Shown piece by piece: positions 26,836 to 37,640 of a stretch of 64,000 nt of DNA; position 1 is the stretch's first letter, and each line of letters starts with the position of its first letter. The notes beneath the pieces are model-generated. The model was not told the origin of the DNA, did not search any database, and worked only from the letters and a program-made list of their open reading frames with translations. The position numbers and the translations under genes are program-made. The DNA lies in assembly GCF_003268005.1 (NCBI RefSeq), contig NZ_CP014213.1:1178001-1242000 (forward strand). The letters run 5' to 3'. Source of the stretch: Methanosphaera sp. BMS. GTDB lineage: Archaea > Methanobacteriota > Methanobacteria > Methanobacteriales > Methanobacteriaceae.

Positions 26836-27411
26836 ATGTCAGCAAGGGACGATTTATTAAATGCGATAAGACAATTGCCACAGGTTTTAATAGCCGAGTT
26901 CATGGATGATGAGATGAAAAAAGCCGTTGTTGAATATGAAATGAAAAGATTGAATGAACTCATACCATTTATCAACAAGGGGATGGAAGAGGCATTTCAG
27001 CTGGAAGAGGCTATCGTTGTCGTAATAGACAACAGCATCAAATCAAAACGTATCGAAAATTCATATGACAACAATGACACCACATTTACCCTCAGAACAG
27101 AAAGCGGAAAGATAATTGGTGAAAGCATATATGATGAAGAGGAATTGGAGGAATTAAGAGATGATCCTAGTGTAACATTCTTATCAGATAACTTCGTTAC
27201 ATACAATGATATTTCAGCTTATGGAGAGAGGCAGTTTTTTGTTATGAGTAGTACCAATAGCAGTTTCTTTACGGATACCAATTTGGAATCACTTGTTAGC
27301 AAATTGACCGTTGCAGTTCCGTCAACCGAAACTGATCATTACATTAGGGATTGTTTTAATCTGGAACATGATGCGGAGATTGGCTCGCTAATCATAGGTT
27401 TTACCGAATAG
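26836..27411 (+). CDS. Unrecognised acidic protein, tandem paralogue 2
   Basis: 191 residues, paralogue of the preceding gene along its whole length (MKRLNELIPFINKGMEEAF, GKIIGESIYDEEELEELRDDP, VPSTETDHYIRDCFNLEHD). It keeps the same (A/T)DHYI(K/R)DC end and single Cys. GAGGATATCATAAAA lies before the ATG. It sits between paralogue 1 and a second iron-sulfur-flavoprotein-like gene, so each unknown gene has a flavoprotein partner on its outer side. Confidence 0.75.
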   Translation: MSARDDLLNAIRQLPQVLIAEFMDDEMKKAVVEYEMKRLNELIPFINKGMEEAFQLEEAIVVVIDNSIKSKRIENSYDNNDTTFTLRTESGKIIGESIYDEEELEELRDDPSVTFLSDNFVTYNDISAYGERQFFVMSSTNSSFFTDTNLESLVSKLTVAVPSTETDHYIRDCFNLEHDAEIGSLIIGFTE

Positions 27412-27504
27412 TTTATTTATCATCCCCATAGAACAAGAGGATATTCATATTGATAGAAAAAAGATAATAAGTTTAAATTAAAAAAGAAAGAGGGAGAGTT
27501 TTTT

Positions 27505-28086
27505 ATGAAAGTTGTAACATTAATAACGTCATCACACCGCAACGGTTATACCAAACAAATCGTTGACAGATTAACCATTGGAATTCAGGATAACGGCGGA
27601 TCAAATGAGGTGCTGTTTATGGATGACTATGACATCAAGTATTGTACCGGCTGCAGGGCATGCCAGAAAGGTGGAGGATGCATTCTCGATGATGACTATA
27701 ACGAGATTATCGACAAGATACGCCATGCCGATTACTTCATATTCACGGCACCGGTATTCTACAATGATATTGCAGGTCATTCCAAGATGTTTTTAGATAG
27801 ATTGGGTTCATGCAACTATGACGCCGAACTTACAATTCCCGAGACAAAAGCTTTGCTTATGATTACCCACATGTCAAAAAATATCAATCCATTCGTCATA
27901 GAAAATACCCACAGATGCATGGCAACGGGTAACTTCCAAGTCAATAAGATTCTGGATATCGGCAGTTTGATTATGGATGGCAAACTTGATGAATTTGAGT
28001 TAGAAGATTATGAGGATATAGGATATGAATTGGAGGAATATGAGGTAATACCACATAAGTTAGACCTTGAATCCGCTACATTGTAG
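27505..28086 (+). CDS. Iron-sulfur flavoprotein-like FMN reductase (copy 2)
   Basis: 193 residues: flavodoxin loop TSSHRNGYTKQIVDRL, a cysteine motif CTGCRACQKGGGC (C-x2-C-x2-C-x5-C, about 47-59) suited to a 4Fe-4S cluster, and FTAPVFYNDIAGHSKMFLDRLG. It is related to the 25617 gene but has a tighter cysteine spacing and a very acidic C-terminal tail (about 165-182, FELEDYEDIGYELEEYE) absent there. GAGGGAGAGTTTTTT precedes the ATG. Convergent with uvrC. Confidence 0.83.
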   Translation: MKVVTLITSSHRNGYTKQIVDRLTIGIQDNGGSNEVLFMDDYDIKYCTGCRACQKGGGCILDDDYNEIIDKIRHADYFIFTAPVFYNDIAGHSKMFLDRLGSCNYDAELTIPETKALLMITHMSKNINPFVIENTHRCMATGNFQVNKILDIGSLIMDGKLDEFELEDYEDIGYELEEYEVIPHKLDLESATL

Positions 28087-28130
28087 CTAAAAAAAGATGG
28101 GCTTTTGTTGGATTTGATGAACAATCCCAC

Positions 28131-29945
28131 TTATTGCCCGTTATTTTTCATCCTATCCTCCTGCAATACATCATATATCGTTATGGCTAATTTTTCCGGT
28201 ATTGATGGAACTTTCTTAATATCATCAAGGCTGGCATCATATAATCCGTCAAGATTTTCAAAGTATGTAAGCAGTGCCTGTTTTCTCTTTTTTCCCACTC
28301 CCGGTATGTCGTCGAGTATTGACTTTGTAAATGCATTTGCCCTCAATTGCCTGTGGAATGTTATTGCAAATCTGTGTGATTCATCACGCACGTACTGAAG
28401 CAGATGCAGGGCGGTTGACTTTCTTGGAAGTATTATGGGTTCGCTTCTGCCGGGTACGTATAGCTCTTCAAACTTCTTGGCCAATCCCACCAGTGGTACA
28501 TCGGTTATGCCCAGATTTTTGAATACCTCAACTGCCATTCCGAGCTGTCCCTTACCACCATCAATCAGTACCAGATCCGGCTTTATAAACATTGAATCCT
28601 TTTCATCAATTATACCCTGATAATCAGGTGCTAATCGAGAGTATCTTCGTGTTATTACTTCTTTCATCATTGCAAAGTCGTTTGGTCCGGGAGTGTTCAT
28701 CTTGAACTTGCGATACATCTTCTTTGCAGGCTTTGCATTCTCGAATACCACCATGGATGCTACTGCATGTATACCTGAAATGTTTGATATGTCGAATGCC
28801 TCTATATGATATGGAAGCCTTGGAAGGTTAAGGTATTGTTCTAGCGTAAGCAACGGATTTTCCATTTCCTTGGTCTTTTCTGTCAGACTGATATGTGCAT
28901 TTTTCTTGGCTATCTTGATTAATGTGAAGTAATGTCCGTCCTCGGCAATCTTTATCTTTATCTTATGTCCATGCTTTTCTTCCAGCCATTCAAGTATGAT
29001 TTCCTCATCTTCTATGTTATCTTCCAGTATCAGCTCATCAGGACATGGTGCTATGGAGTAGTATTGTTTAATAAACTCTGTGAGAATCTCCCTATCGCTA
29101 AAGGCATCTATCTGGTTTAACAATACGTCATCCTTTTTATTGGTTTTACCGTTTCGTACGGATAATATCACTACCGCCGCCTGTGAATCGTTATGGTCTA
29201 TTCCGATGATGTCCTGGTTTACATCCATTGTTGGTTGAATGTTTTGTTTTTCAAGCGTTACTGTTATCGTCTCTATCTGGTCTCGTATGAGTGCTGCCTT
29301 TTCAAATTCCATATTCTTGGAGTATTGGTTCATCTGCCGGGTCAACTGTTTTATCAGTGTCTTGTGTTTTCCCTGTAGAAGCAGTTTTACCCTTCGAATG
29401 TTCTTTTGATAGTCTTCCTGTGAGATGTTATTCATGCATGGAGCACTGCATTGTTTTATCTGATAGTTAAGACAGGGCCCGTCCATGTTTTTACATGTTC
29501 TTATCTTGAAGTTCTTGTTGAGAAAGTCAATAAATCCCCTTGCATTTGTCACGTCGGTATATGGCCCGTAGTATGATGCTTTATCATCAATTATCTTTCG
29601 TGTTACGTGTATTCTTGGATATGTGTCATTTGTTATCTTGATGTATGGGTATTGCTTTCCATCCTTCAGGTCTATATTGTAGTGTGGCTTGTATTTTTTT
29701 ATAAGATTTGCCTCTAGAATCAATGCTTCCTTTTCGGTGTTTGTAAGGATGTATTCAAGATATGCGAAGTGTCTCATCATTACCTGTGTCTTTGGCCTGT
29801 CCAGTTTATCTTCGTCCCTGAAGTAGCTTTGAACCCTACTTCTTAGTTTCTTTGCCTTACCAACGTATATTATTTCATCATCACTATTGTGCATGATGTA
29901 TACTCCTGGCTTCTGGGGCAATTCACTGGGATTGGTTATTCTCAT
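28131..29945 (-). CDS. uvrC: Excinuclease ABC subunit C
   Basis: 604-residue dual-incision nuclease of bacterial-type nucleotide excision repair. Order: GIY-YIG domain (KPGVYIMHNSDDEIIYVGKAKKL, about 12-35), a four-Cys region (C157...C170 etc.), UVR segment (MEFEKAALIRDQIE), the RNase H-like domain (FDISNISGIHAVASMV with catalytic Asp), and a C-terminal helix-hairpin-helix (IPGVGKKRKQALL). AAGGAGTGTCAAT precedes the ATG. uvrB and uvrA lie divergently beyond a DUF4013 gene. Confidence 0.97.
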   Translation of the reverse strand: MRITNPSELPQKPGVYIMHNSDDEIIYVGKAKKLRSRVQSYFRDEDKLDRPKTQVMMRHFAYLEYILTNTEKEALILEANLIKKYKPHYNIDLKDGKQYPYIKITNDTYPRIHVTRKIIDDKASYYGPYTDVTNARGFIDFLNKNFKIRTCKNMDGPCLNYQIKQCSAPCMNNISQEDYQKNIRRVKLLLQGKHKTLIKQLTRQMNQYSKNMEFEKAALIRDQIETITVTLEKQNIQPTMDVNQDIIGIDHNDSQAAVVILSVRNGKTNKKDDVLLNQIDAFSDREILTEFIKQYYSIAPCPDELILEDNIEDEEIILEWLEEKHGHKIKIKIAEDGHYFTLIKIAKKNAHISLTEKTKEMENPLLTLEQYLNLPRLPYHIEAFDISNISGIHAVASMVVFENAKPAKKMYRKFKMNTPGPNDFAMMKEVITRRYSRLAPDYQGIIDEKDSMFIKPDLVLIDGGKGQLGMAVEVFKNLGITDVPLVGLAKKFEELYVPGRSEPIILPRKSTALHLLQYVRDESHRFAITFHRQLRANAFTKSILDDIPGVGKKRKQALLTYFENLDGLYDASLDDIKKVPSIPEKLAITIYDVLQEDRMKNNGQ

Positions 29946-30147
29946 ATTGACACTCCTTATTATTATAGAATATATTATCTATCTTTTATTTATTAATATT
30001 TTTTCGTGAAAGATTAGTGGTGTTTGGAGGTTATATATTAAATATTTGAATTTGATTCCCGTTGATTTTTCTAAAAATGGGAATGGGCGTGGAAAAGTTG
30101 CAAAAAAAGATTTGAAAAAATAGAAAGTCATGATGACTTTCTACAAG

Positions 30148-31329
30148 TTAGTTTTCACCTTTTTTATCATTATTGGATGAATCTGTGTTTTTAAAGTCCA
30201 AATCATTGTTGTTTTGATTATCATTTATTGGAGAATCATTTCCGGATTGTTCCGGATTGCCGTTTGGATAATTCTGTTGATATTGATTCTGTGAATTATC
30301 ATAGCTTTGACTTGGATTGTTTTGTTGATTATAACCTTGTTGTGGCTGATTATAACCATGCTGTGGATAACCTTGATTAGGCTGATTATAACCCTGATTT
30401 GGCGGATATCCCTGATTTGGTGGATAATAACCGCCAGGTACTTGGTTATATCCTCCTTGAACCTGATTACCTGATTCATCAGCATATCTTGACTGATAGT
30501 TAGGAGCACCCGGTTGATACATGGCATTATATTGGGGTACTAATCGACTTTGATATACCAAACTAATCATACGTGCATTAGCCAATAACAGGTATGTTGT
30601 CGCAATTGCCATGATAATATTACCAATCAATGGAATAATACCTGCAAATGAAAATACTAATAATATCAAAAACATTATTATTACAAATATTATCTCTATA
30701 GCAAAGATGTTTCCTATACCTATCTGTTTTGCAAGATTATATATGTTTTTTACATCAAATGCTTCAGATAAACTGTTTGTTTCTGCCAGACGTGCAATGG
30801 CAACAAAATCCATAATTCCAAGTAGGATAAACATTATCAATGCTAGAACTATTACAAAAAGCAGTATCAATCCAATTATTGCATCCGAATCACTGTAATA
30901 ATATGAGTTTAGCGTAACCATCAATAATGCCCATGCAATAATAAAGATGATTGTCGGAATGATGAAATATCCAATACGAACAATAACAGCTTTTAATCCA
31001 CTTACAAAGAATCTTTGTATATCAAAATCAGGTAATTCAACAGATCCAAATGATTTCTTTATCGTTTCAATGCTTATTCCAGAATTTATTATAGTTACTG
31101 CCAAGTATATTAACAAAATAAGCAATAAACCCATCAATAACAATCCATAATCCATCCCGGATGCATTTTCAATATAACTATCAACATTCGTACCAATTGT
31201 GAAGTCCATGAAATTCATGAGAAATGTCATTACCTGTAATATTATAGCAGGTATGGACAGTATCACCAACTTTTTAAAATCCGACAATGGATATCTTAAT
31301 GAATTCTCGAGTACGTAACCAAAATCCAT
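30148..31329 (-). CDS. DUF4013 membrane protein with Gln/Asn/Gly/Tyr-rich tail
   Basis: 393 residues. Residues 1-265 match DUF4013: an N-terminal DFGYVLENSLRYPLSDF and about six hydrophobic helices in three hairpins. From about 280 a low-complexity tail repeats GYNQ, NQGYP and PQQGYNQ units, then turns acidic and Asn-rich. Such tails resemble prion-like or adhesive linkers and probably lie on the cytoplasmic or outer surface; the side is unknown. AAGGAGGTTTTAATAT precedes the ATG. Divergent from uvrB with a 120-base shared promoter region. Confidence 0.85.
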   Translation of the reverse strand: MDFGYVLENSLRYPLSDFKKLVILSIPAIILQVMTFLMNFMDFTIGTNVDSYIENASGMDYGLLLMGLLLILLIYLAVTIINSGISIETIKKSFGSVELPDFDIQRFFVSGLKAVIVRIGYFIIPTIIFIIAWALLMVTLNSYYYSDSDAIIGLILLFVIVLALIMFILLGIMDFVAIARLAETNSLSEAFDVKNIYNLAKQIGIGNIFAIEIIFVIIMFLILLVFSFAGIIPLIGNIIMAIATTYLLLANARMISLVYQSRLVPQYNAMYQPGAPNYQSRYADESGNQVQGGYNQVPGGYYPPNQGYPPNQGYNQPNQGYPQHGYNQPQQGYNQQNNPSQSYDNSQNQYQQNYPNGNPEQSGNDSPINDNQNNNDLDFKNTDSSNNDKKGEN

Positions 31330-31449
31330 ATATTAAAACCTCCTTAATTAAAATATTTTCATATAGTATTATCTTTTTCAACAAGACATATTAAACTTAT
31401 TTATTATTATAGAAGTTAATAAGAAGTACTTTTTACATAAATATATATC

Positions 31450-33396
31450 ATGTCAAAATTCAACCTACATTCAGATTATAAAGCATTTGGAGATCAACCC
31501 CAAGCTATCAAATCCCTCGTTGAACACTTCCAAAACGGCAGCAAGGAACAGGTGCTTGAGGGTGTAACAGGTTCCGGTAAAACATTTACCATGGCCAATG
31601 TTATTGAACAGCTGGATAAACCAACACTTGTCATGAGCCACAACAAAACATTGGCGGCACAGCTTTTTGAGGAATTCAAGGAATTCTTCCCGGACAATGC
31701 AGTTGAGTATTTTGTTAGTTATTATGATTATTACCAGCCGGAGGCATATGTAGCCCAGACCGATACATTTATAGATAAGGAATCATCAGTTAATGAGGAA
31801 ATTGACCGTTTAAGACATTCAGCCACACAGTCACTTCTTACCCGTGATGACGTAATTGTAGTAAGCAGCGTATCATGCATCTATGGTATCGGTTCTCCGG
31901 AGGATTATGCGGAGTTTACACTGCAGCTTGAAAAGGAACAGATCATCACACGTGAGGAGATTATCAGATCACTTGTTGAAATGCAGTATAATCGTAATGA
32001 TATTGAATTTGAAAGGGGTAAGTTCAGGGTACGGGGAGATGTACTTGAAATCTTTCCGATTAACGCTAACTATGCCCTTAGAATAGAGATGTGGGGAGAT
32101 GAAATTGATGTCATATACAAGATTGACCATTTGAAGTACAACATCATCGAAGAATTGAGAAAGGTAATCATCTTTCCTGCCAAGCACTTCGTTATAGCCA
32201 GAGAAAAACAGGAAATAGCAATAAATAACATTAAAAAGGAATTGGCCGAGCGTGTCAACACATTCAATGCCACGGGCAAATATGTTGAAGCCCAACGTAT
32301 TGAACAGCGTACTAACTTTGATATTGAAATGATCCAGGAATTGGGTTACTGCAGCGGTATTGAAAACTATTCAATGCACATGAACGGAAGAACATGGGGT
32401 GAAACACCATACTCCCTGCTTAGATACTTCCCGGATGATTACTTGACAATCATCGACGAATCACACGTTACAGTACCACAGATTCGGGGCATGTATGAAG
32501 GTGACCGTGCAAGAAAGGAAAACCTCGTACAGTATGGATTCAGACTTCCAAGTGCAAAGGAAAACCGGCCGTTGAGATTTGATGAATTCATGGCACAACA
32601 GAACCAGGTCTTGTATGTATCGGCTACTCCCGCACCATTTGAATTGGGACGTTCACAGAATAAGGTTGAACAGATTATCAGGCCAACGGGACTGGTTGAT
32701 CCAAAACCTATCATAAGACCTGTCAAAAACCAGGTGGATGACCTGTTAGGTGAGATTAGAAAACGTGTACAGAACGACCAGAGAGTGCTTGTTACCAGTC
32801 TGACCAAGAAGATGGCGGAGGACTTGACTGACTACTACATCAAGATGGACATAAAGGCAAGATATCTTCACTCCGAGATAACGACTCTTGAGCGTACCGA
32901 GATTATTGACGACCTACGTCGTGGAGAATTTGATTGCCTTATAGGGGTTAACCTTTTAAGGGAGGGATTGGATTTGCCTGAGGTATCACTTGTGGCAATT
33001 CTTGATGCCGACAAGGAGGGTTTCCTACGATCACAGACATCACTTATACAGACCATCGGTAGAGCTGCACGTAACGTTGACGGTGAAGTAATATTATATG
33101 CTGACGTTATGACCGACAGCGTACGTAATGCCGTTGAAATAACAGAGCGTAGAAGAAAGATACAGATTAAATACAACCAGGATCATGACATCATACCTAG
33201 AAGTGTTGTACGTAAACTTAAAGACAAGAAGATTAAAGAGAAAATGGATGACCTTCAGGACATCGACAACATTACATCCGATGAAGTGGATGAAATGATT
33301 AAGGAACTGGAAAAACAGATGAAACAGGCCGCCAAGGAACTTGACTTTGAACGTGCAGCCAAACTGAGAGATCAGATAATCCAACTCAAAGAATAA
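31450..33396 (+). CDS. uvrB: Excinuclease ABC subunit B
   Basis: 648-residue helicase-like damage-verification subunit. Walker [15 protein letters not shown] (about 38-51), the beta-hairpin [25 protein letters not shown] (Walker B-type DEAH-like motif), QTIGRAARN (motif VI) and a C-terminal UVR coiled coil ([15 protein letters not shown]) are all present. No Shine-Dalgarno is evident before the ATG, which lies close to TATA-like sequence, so the message may be leaderless. uvrA follows 145 bases downstream. Confidence 0.98.
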   Translation: MSKFNLHSDYKAFGDQPQAIKSLVEHFQNGSKEQVLEGVTGSGKTFTMANVIEQLDKPTLVMSHNKTLAAQLFEEFKEFFPDNAVEYFVSYYDYYQPEAYVAQTDTFIDKESSVNEEIDRLRHSATQSLLTRDDVIVVSSVSCIYGIGSPEDYAEFTLQLEKEQIITREEIIRSLVEMQYNRNDIEFERGKFRVRGDVLEIFPINANYALRIEMWGDEIDVIYKIDHLKYNIIEELRKVIIFPAKHFVIAREKQEIAINNIKKELAERVNTFNATGKYVEAQRIEQRTNFDIEMIQELGYCSGIENYSMHMNGRTWGETPYSLLRYFPDDYLTIIDESHVTVPQIRGMYEGDRARKENLVQYGFRLPSAKENRPLRFDEFMAQQNQVLYVSATPAPFELGRSQNKVEQIIRPTGLVDPKPIIRPVKNQVDDLLGEIRKRVQNDQRVLVTSLTKKMAEDLTDYYIKMDIKARYLHSEITTLERTEIIDDLRRGEFDCLIGVNLLREGLDLPEVSLVAILDADKEGFLRSQTSLIQTIGRAARNVDGEVILYADVMTDSVRNAVEITERRRKIQIKYNQDHDIIPRSVVRKLKDKKIKEKMDDLQDIDNITSDEVDEMIKELEKQMKQAAKELDFERAAKLRDQIIQLKE

Positions 33397-33568
33397 AAAA
33401 GTAGTTATGACACAAAGTTCATGATTGCTTATCAAGATGGTTAACTGATATTTATCTTGGCTAATCAATGGGGGGTCCTGAAAAGTTTTCTTTAAATATT
33501 AAAAGATTCAAATGTATTAGTTACCAAAAAAAATCAAAAAAATGATAAAAATATGGGAGACAAATTCC

Positions 33569-36442
33569 ATGCAATCTAAGGATAAATTAAGAAAAGAAGC
33601 AATTCAAAATAAAAAGATAATAGTTAAAGGTGCCAGGGAGCATAACCTGCAAAATATTGACCTGACAATCCCACGTGACGAATTCATTGTAATAACAGGT
33701 CTTAGTGGTTCAGGTAAATCCTCACTGGCATTCGACACGATATACGCCGAGGGACAACGCAGATATGTCGAGTCATTGTCTGCATATGCCCGACAGTTTC
33801 TTGGACAGATGGAAAAGCCTGAAGTGGATTACATCGAAGGATTATCCCCAGCCATATCCATTGACCAGAAGACAACACGTGTAAATCCACGTTCAACCGT
33901 GGGAACCGTTACGGAAATATATGATTATCTTAGATTATTATATGCCAGAATTGGAATTGCCCACTGTTACAACTGTGGAAAGGAAATATCCCAACAGACG
34001 CCCGGCCAGATATCACAGATAATAATTGATGAAAATGAACACCAGAAGATACTGGTACTGGCCCCCGTAGTCAAGGACCGTAAGGGAATGCATCTTAAGG
34101 TCTTTGAAAAACTAAAGGAAAAGGGTTTTGTAAGAGTAAGAGTAGATGGTGAAATATTATCCTTAGATGAAGATATTAAACTTAACAAGAACAACAAGCA
34201 TGTCATAGAGGTTGTAGTGGACAGACTTAAGGTGGCCAATAATGAAAACTTCAGAAAACGACTGGTCGAATCGGTTGAAACTGCCCTAGATATAGGTGAT
34301 GGACTTGTAACAATAGCAAGCAATGATGCGGATACGCCAGATCAAATTTATAGTGAGGCACTGGCATGTCCAGATTGTGGTATCAGCTTTACTGAAATCA
34401 GTCCACGTATGTTTTCATTCAACAATCCACAGGCTGCATGTCCATTATGTAACGGTATAGGAAGTACCATGGAGGCAGACCCGGACCTGGTTGTACCAGA
34501 TAAGACATTGAGCATACATGAAGGTGCAATAAAGCCTTGGAGTAACTCCACTAAAACGGACACATACTACAATAGGCTGCTGGCGGGTGTTGCCAACCAT
34601 TACGGATTTAATCTTGACGTCCCATACCACACGTTAAGCCAGAAACATAAGGACATACTGTTATACGGCAGCGGTGATGAAAACATAACGTTTACCTTTG
34701 AAACTTCCGGAAAAATAAGAAATAAGACAAAACCATTTGAGGGCGTAATTCCATACATGAAGCGGTTGTTTATCGAAACAAAGTCACGTTACAGAAGAAA
34801 GGCCACCCGTACATACATGTCCCTTAATGATTGTCCGATGTGTCACGGTGACAGGCTCAAACCAGAGATGCTTGCAGTTACAGTGGGAGACATTAACATT
34901 GCAGATTTGACCAAGCTCTCACTCAGTGACTGTCAGGAATTCTTTAATAACCTCGAGTTAACCGAAAGACAGGAGTTTATCGGACATGAAATTCTTAAGG
35001 AAATCAATGAGCGATTATCCTTTTTAAATGACGTGGGACTTAACTATCTTACACTTGCCCGTTCATCAGGTACTCTCTCCGGTGGTGAGGCTCAGAGAAT
35101 TAGACTGGCCACACAAATCGGTAGTCGATTGGTCGGAGTATTATATGTGCTTGACGAGCCGTCGATAGGTCTTCATCAAAAGGACAATATGAAACTTATC
35201 GAAACGTTAAAACACCTACGGGACATTGGAAATACTTTGATAGTTGTGGAGCATGATGAAGAAACCATTCTTGAGGCCGACCACGTGGTTGATATAGGCC
35301 CAGGTGCAGGTGAACATGGAGGACTGCTGATAGCACAGGGAACACCAGAGGAGGTAAAGAACAATGAGAATTCACTTACCGGCCAATACCTGTCAGGCAA
35401 GAAGTCCATTCCAATACCTAAGAAGCGTCATGAGGGTAACGGTAAGAAGATAACCGTTATAGGTGCATCCGAAAACAACCTTAAAAACATCAACGTAGAC
35501 TTTCCTCTTGGTGAATTTATTTGCGTTACCGGCGTAAGCGGTAGCGGTAAAAGTACGTTGGTTAATGAAATACTTTATCATGGAATTGATGAAATATTAA
35601 CCCATAAGCATAAGCATAAGGTCGGCAAACATAAAAGCATCAAGGGCGTTGAAAATATTGATAAAATCATCGTCATTGATCAATCCCCGATTGGACGTAC
35701 ACCCCGCTCCAATCCCGCAACATATATAGGACTTTTCACACATATACGTGAATTGTTTGCCCAAACTCCTGAGTCAAAACAGCGTGGATACAAGCCGGGC
35801 CGTTTCAGCTTTAACGTTAAGGGCGGACGTTGTGAAGCATGCAGCGGTGACGGTATCGTACAGATAGAGATGCACTTCCTGGCTGATGTATATGTGCCGT
35901 GTGAAGTCTGTGATGGTAAACGTTACAATCATGAGACCCTTGATGTTCGTTATAAGGGAAAAAACATCAATGATGTGCTGGAGATGACCTGTGATGAGGC
36001 ACTTGAATTCTTCGAACATCTGCCTAAGATTAAAAGGAAGCTTCAGACACTTGTGGATGTTGGTTTAGGTTATATCAAATTAGGTCAGCCTGCAACGACT
36101 TTATCGGGTGGAGAGGCACAACGTGTTAAACTTGCAAAGGAACTTAGTCGTCAGAATACATCCAATACATTGTATATCTTGGATGAGCCTACAACAGGTC
36201 TTCACTTCGAGGACATCAACAAGCTCCTTAAGGTATTGTGTAAGTTGAGAAATCAGGGAAACACATTGATTGTCATTGAGCACAATCTTGATGTTATAAA
36301 GACCGCTGATTATATCATTGACCTGGGACCGGATGGGGGTAAGTATGGTGGTGAGTTGATAGCCAGCGGTACACCGGAGGAAATTATCAAGACAGACACA
36401 TATACTGCCCAATATCTGAGGAGTACACTTGAAAAAGAATAG
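33569..36442 (+). CDS. uvrA: Excinuclease ABC subunit A
   Basis: 957-residue ABC-type damage-recognition subunit with two ATPase modules. Walker A motifs [12 protein letters not shown] and [15 protein letters not shown] signatures [11 protein letters not shown] and [11 protein letters not shown], and zinc fingers (CYNCGKE; CPDCGI...[14 protein letters not shown]...CEVCDGK) are complete. The start at ATG 33569 is chosen because GGGAG sits 9 nt upstream; the frame is open to ATG 33542, which lacks a ribosome site. Bacterial-type UvrABC in methanogens is generally explained by ancient gene transfer. Confidence 0.97.
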   Translation: MQSKDKLRKEAIQNKKIIVKGAREHNLQNIDLTIPRDEFIVITGLSGSGKSSLAFDTIYAEGQRRYVESLSAYARQFLGQMEKPEVDYIEGLSPAISIDQKTTRVNPRSTVGTVTEIYDYLRLLYARIGIAHCYNCGKEISQQTPGQISQIIIDENEHQKILVLAPVVKDRKGMHLKVFEKLKEKGFVRVRVDGEILSLDEDIKLNKNNKHVIEVVVDRLKVANNENFRKRLVESVETALDIGDGLVTIASNDADTPDQIYSEALACPDCGISFTEISPRMFSFNNPQAACPLCNGIGSTMEADPDLVVPDKTLSIHEGAIKPWSNSTKTDTYYNRLLAGVANHYGFNLDVPYHTLSQKHKDILLYGSGDENITFTFETSGKIRNKTKPFEGVIPYMKRLFIETKSRYRRKATRTYMSLNDCPMCHGDRLKPEMLAVTVGDINIADLTKLSLSDCQEFFNNLELTERQEFIGHEILKEINERLSFLNDVGLNYLTLARSSGTLSGGEAQRIRLATQIGSRLVGVLYVLDEPSIGLHQKDNMKLIETLKHLRDIGNTLIVVEHDEETILEADHVVDIGPGAGEHGGLLIAQGTPEEVKNNENSLTGQYLSGKKSIPIPKKRHEGNGKKITVIGASENNLKNINVDFPLGEFICVTGVSGSGKSTLVNEILYHGIDEILTHKHKHKVGKHKSIKGVENIDKIIVIDQSPIGRTPRSNPATYIGLFTHIRELFAQTPESKQRGYKPGRFSFNVKGGRCEACSGDGIVQIEMHFLADVYVPCEVCDGKRYNHETLDVRYKGKNINDVLEMTCDEALEFFEHLPKIKRKLQTLVDVGLGYIKLGQPATTLSGGEAQRVKLAKELSRQNTSNTLYILDEPTTGLHFEDINKLLKVLCKLRNQGNTLIVIEHNLDVIKTADYIIDLGPDGGKYGGELIASGTPEEIIKTDTYTAQYLRSTLEKE

Positions 36443-36602
36443 AAGACATGAATTGTTCGGGTAGTACAATATTATTCGTTAATAATATATCAACATGGAT
36501 TCATATATTTACAAGCATATTATTGGAAAAGTATATATTAGGATTTTACCATAATAATATAATAAGTATATATAATACTAATATTAAAAAAATAATTAGG
36601 CG

Positions 36603-37388
36603 ATGAAAATGAAACTCCAATTCTTAGGAACTGGTGGAGGTAGATTTGCAACGATTAGCCAGAAAAGAATGACAGGTGGTTTCAGAATTGATGATATGGG
36701 TAAGAGAAATATCCATGTTGACCCAGGACCTGGTGCACTAGTACGTAGTCACCAATATGGATTAAATCCACGTAAAATTAACATGTTACTTGTAAGCCAT
36801 TGCCATACCGACCATTACAACGATGCAGAAGTATTAATAGAAGCTATGACACAAGGAATGACAAAAAGAACAGGACATGTAATTGCAAGTGAAAGCGTTT
36901 TGAACGGACATGAGGATATTGGTCCGGGGATATCACGATATCATCAAACCAAACCAACAGTCTCGACAATTCATCCAGGAGATGTTATCAAGAATGGCCC
37001 AATTACAGTAAGAGGTACTGCTACTCATCACGGCGATCCTACCTGCACTGGATTCAATATTGATTACAACGGTTTCTCCATTAGTTATACTGCAGATACT
37101 GAGTATTTTCCGGAGTTACATGAAGACCACGAAGGTGCGGATGTATTGATTGGCTGTGTGATTAAAGAAGGAGAACGCAGAATAAAAGGCCATTTAAGGA
37201 CTATGGACTTTCAACAGTTAATCGAAGAAGTTCAGCCAAAACTAGCAATAATGACACACTTGGGGGTTAATCTTATAATGAATAATCCATTCCAGAATAC
37301 AAGAGTTATAACCCAAAATACTGGTGTTAGAACTATTGCAGCAACTGATGGATTAGCTATAAACTTAGACCCATATTTAGAAGATTGA
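36603..37388 (+). CDS. MBL-fold metal-dependent hydrolase
   Basis: 261-residue metallo-beta-lactamase-fold protein. The metal-binding motif is SHCHTDHYNDAEVLIEAM (about 68-85), with further ligands in ATHHGDPTCTGF and the C-terminal MTHLG. An early GTGGGRFATISQKRMTGGF resembles RNase Z/phosphodiesterase-like members that recognise nucleic acids or cyclic phosphates, but the substrate is not evident. ATG 36609 (two residues shorter) fits the GGCGATG site equally well. A tRNA gene follows 31 bases downstream. Confidence 0.85.
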   Translation: MKMKLQFLGTGGGRFATISQKRMTGGFRIDDMGKRNIHVDPGPGALVRSHQYGLNPRKINMLLVSHCHTDHYNDAEVLIEAMTQGMTKRTGHVIASESVLNGHEDIGPGISRYHQTKPTVSTIHPGDVIKNGPITVRGTATHHGDPTCTGFNIDYNGFSISYTADTEYFPELHEDHEGADVLIGCVIKEGERRIKGHLRTMDFQQLIEEVQPKLAIMTHLGVNLIMNNPFQNTRVITQNTGVRTIAATDGLAINLDPYLED

Positions 37389-37419
37389 TTTTCAAACCTT
37401 CTAAATTGTTTTTTTAGAT

Positions 37420-37493
37420 GCCATGGTAGCTCAGCCCGGCACAGCACTTGATTCGTAATCAAGGGATCGAGGGTTCAAATCCCTCTCATGGCT
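37420..37493 (+). tRNA. tRNA-Thr (anticodon CGT)
   Basis: 74-nt cloverleaf: acceptor GCCATGG pairs with TCATGGC (one G-U), anticodon stem CTTGA/TCAAG encloses loop TTCGTAA giving anticodon CGT for ACG, and the T arm GAGGG-TTCAAAT-CCCTC is perfect. The discriminator is T, as usual for archaeal tRNA-Thr. CCA is not encoded and no intron is seen. The D stem GCTC/CAGC has a C-C mismatch at its inner pair (13-22). Confidence 0.95.
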
Positions 37494-37640
37494 TATCTTA
37501 TTATAATAACTATTTTTTAATTAAAACTTTTGGGAATCAATTCCCGATTTCCAATATTTTTAAATGATTATTCTTAAGAATAAACAATAATTTTTAAAAA
37601 AAAGTATTTTATGGTTGTTAACAAATAACAACCAATATAA

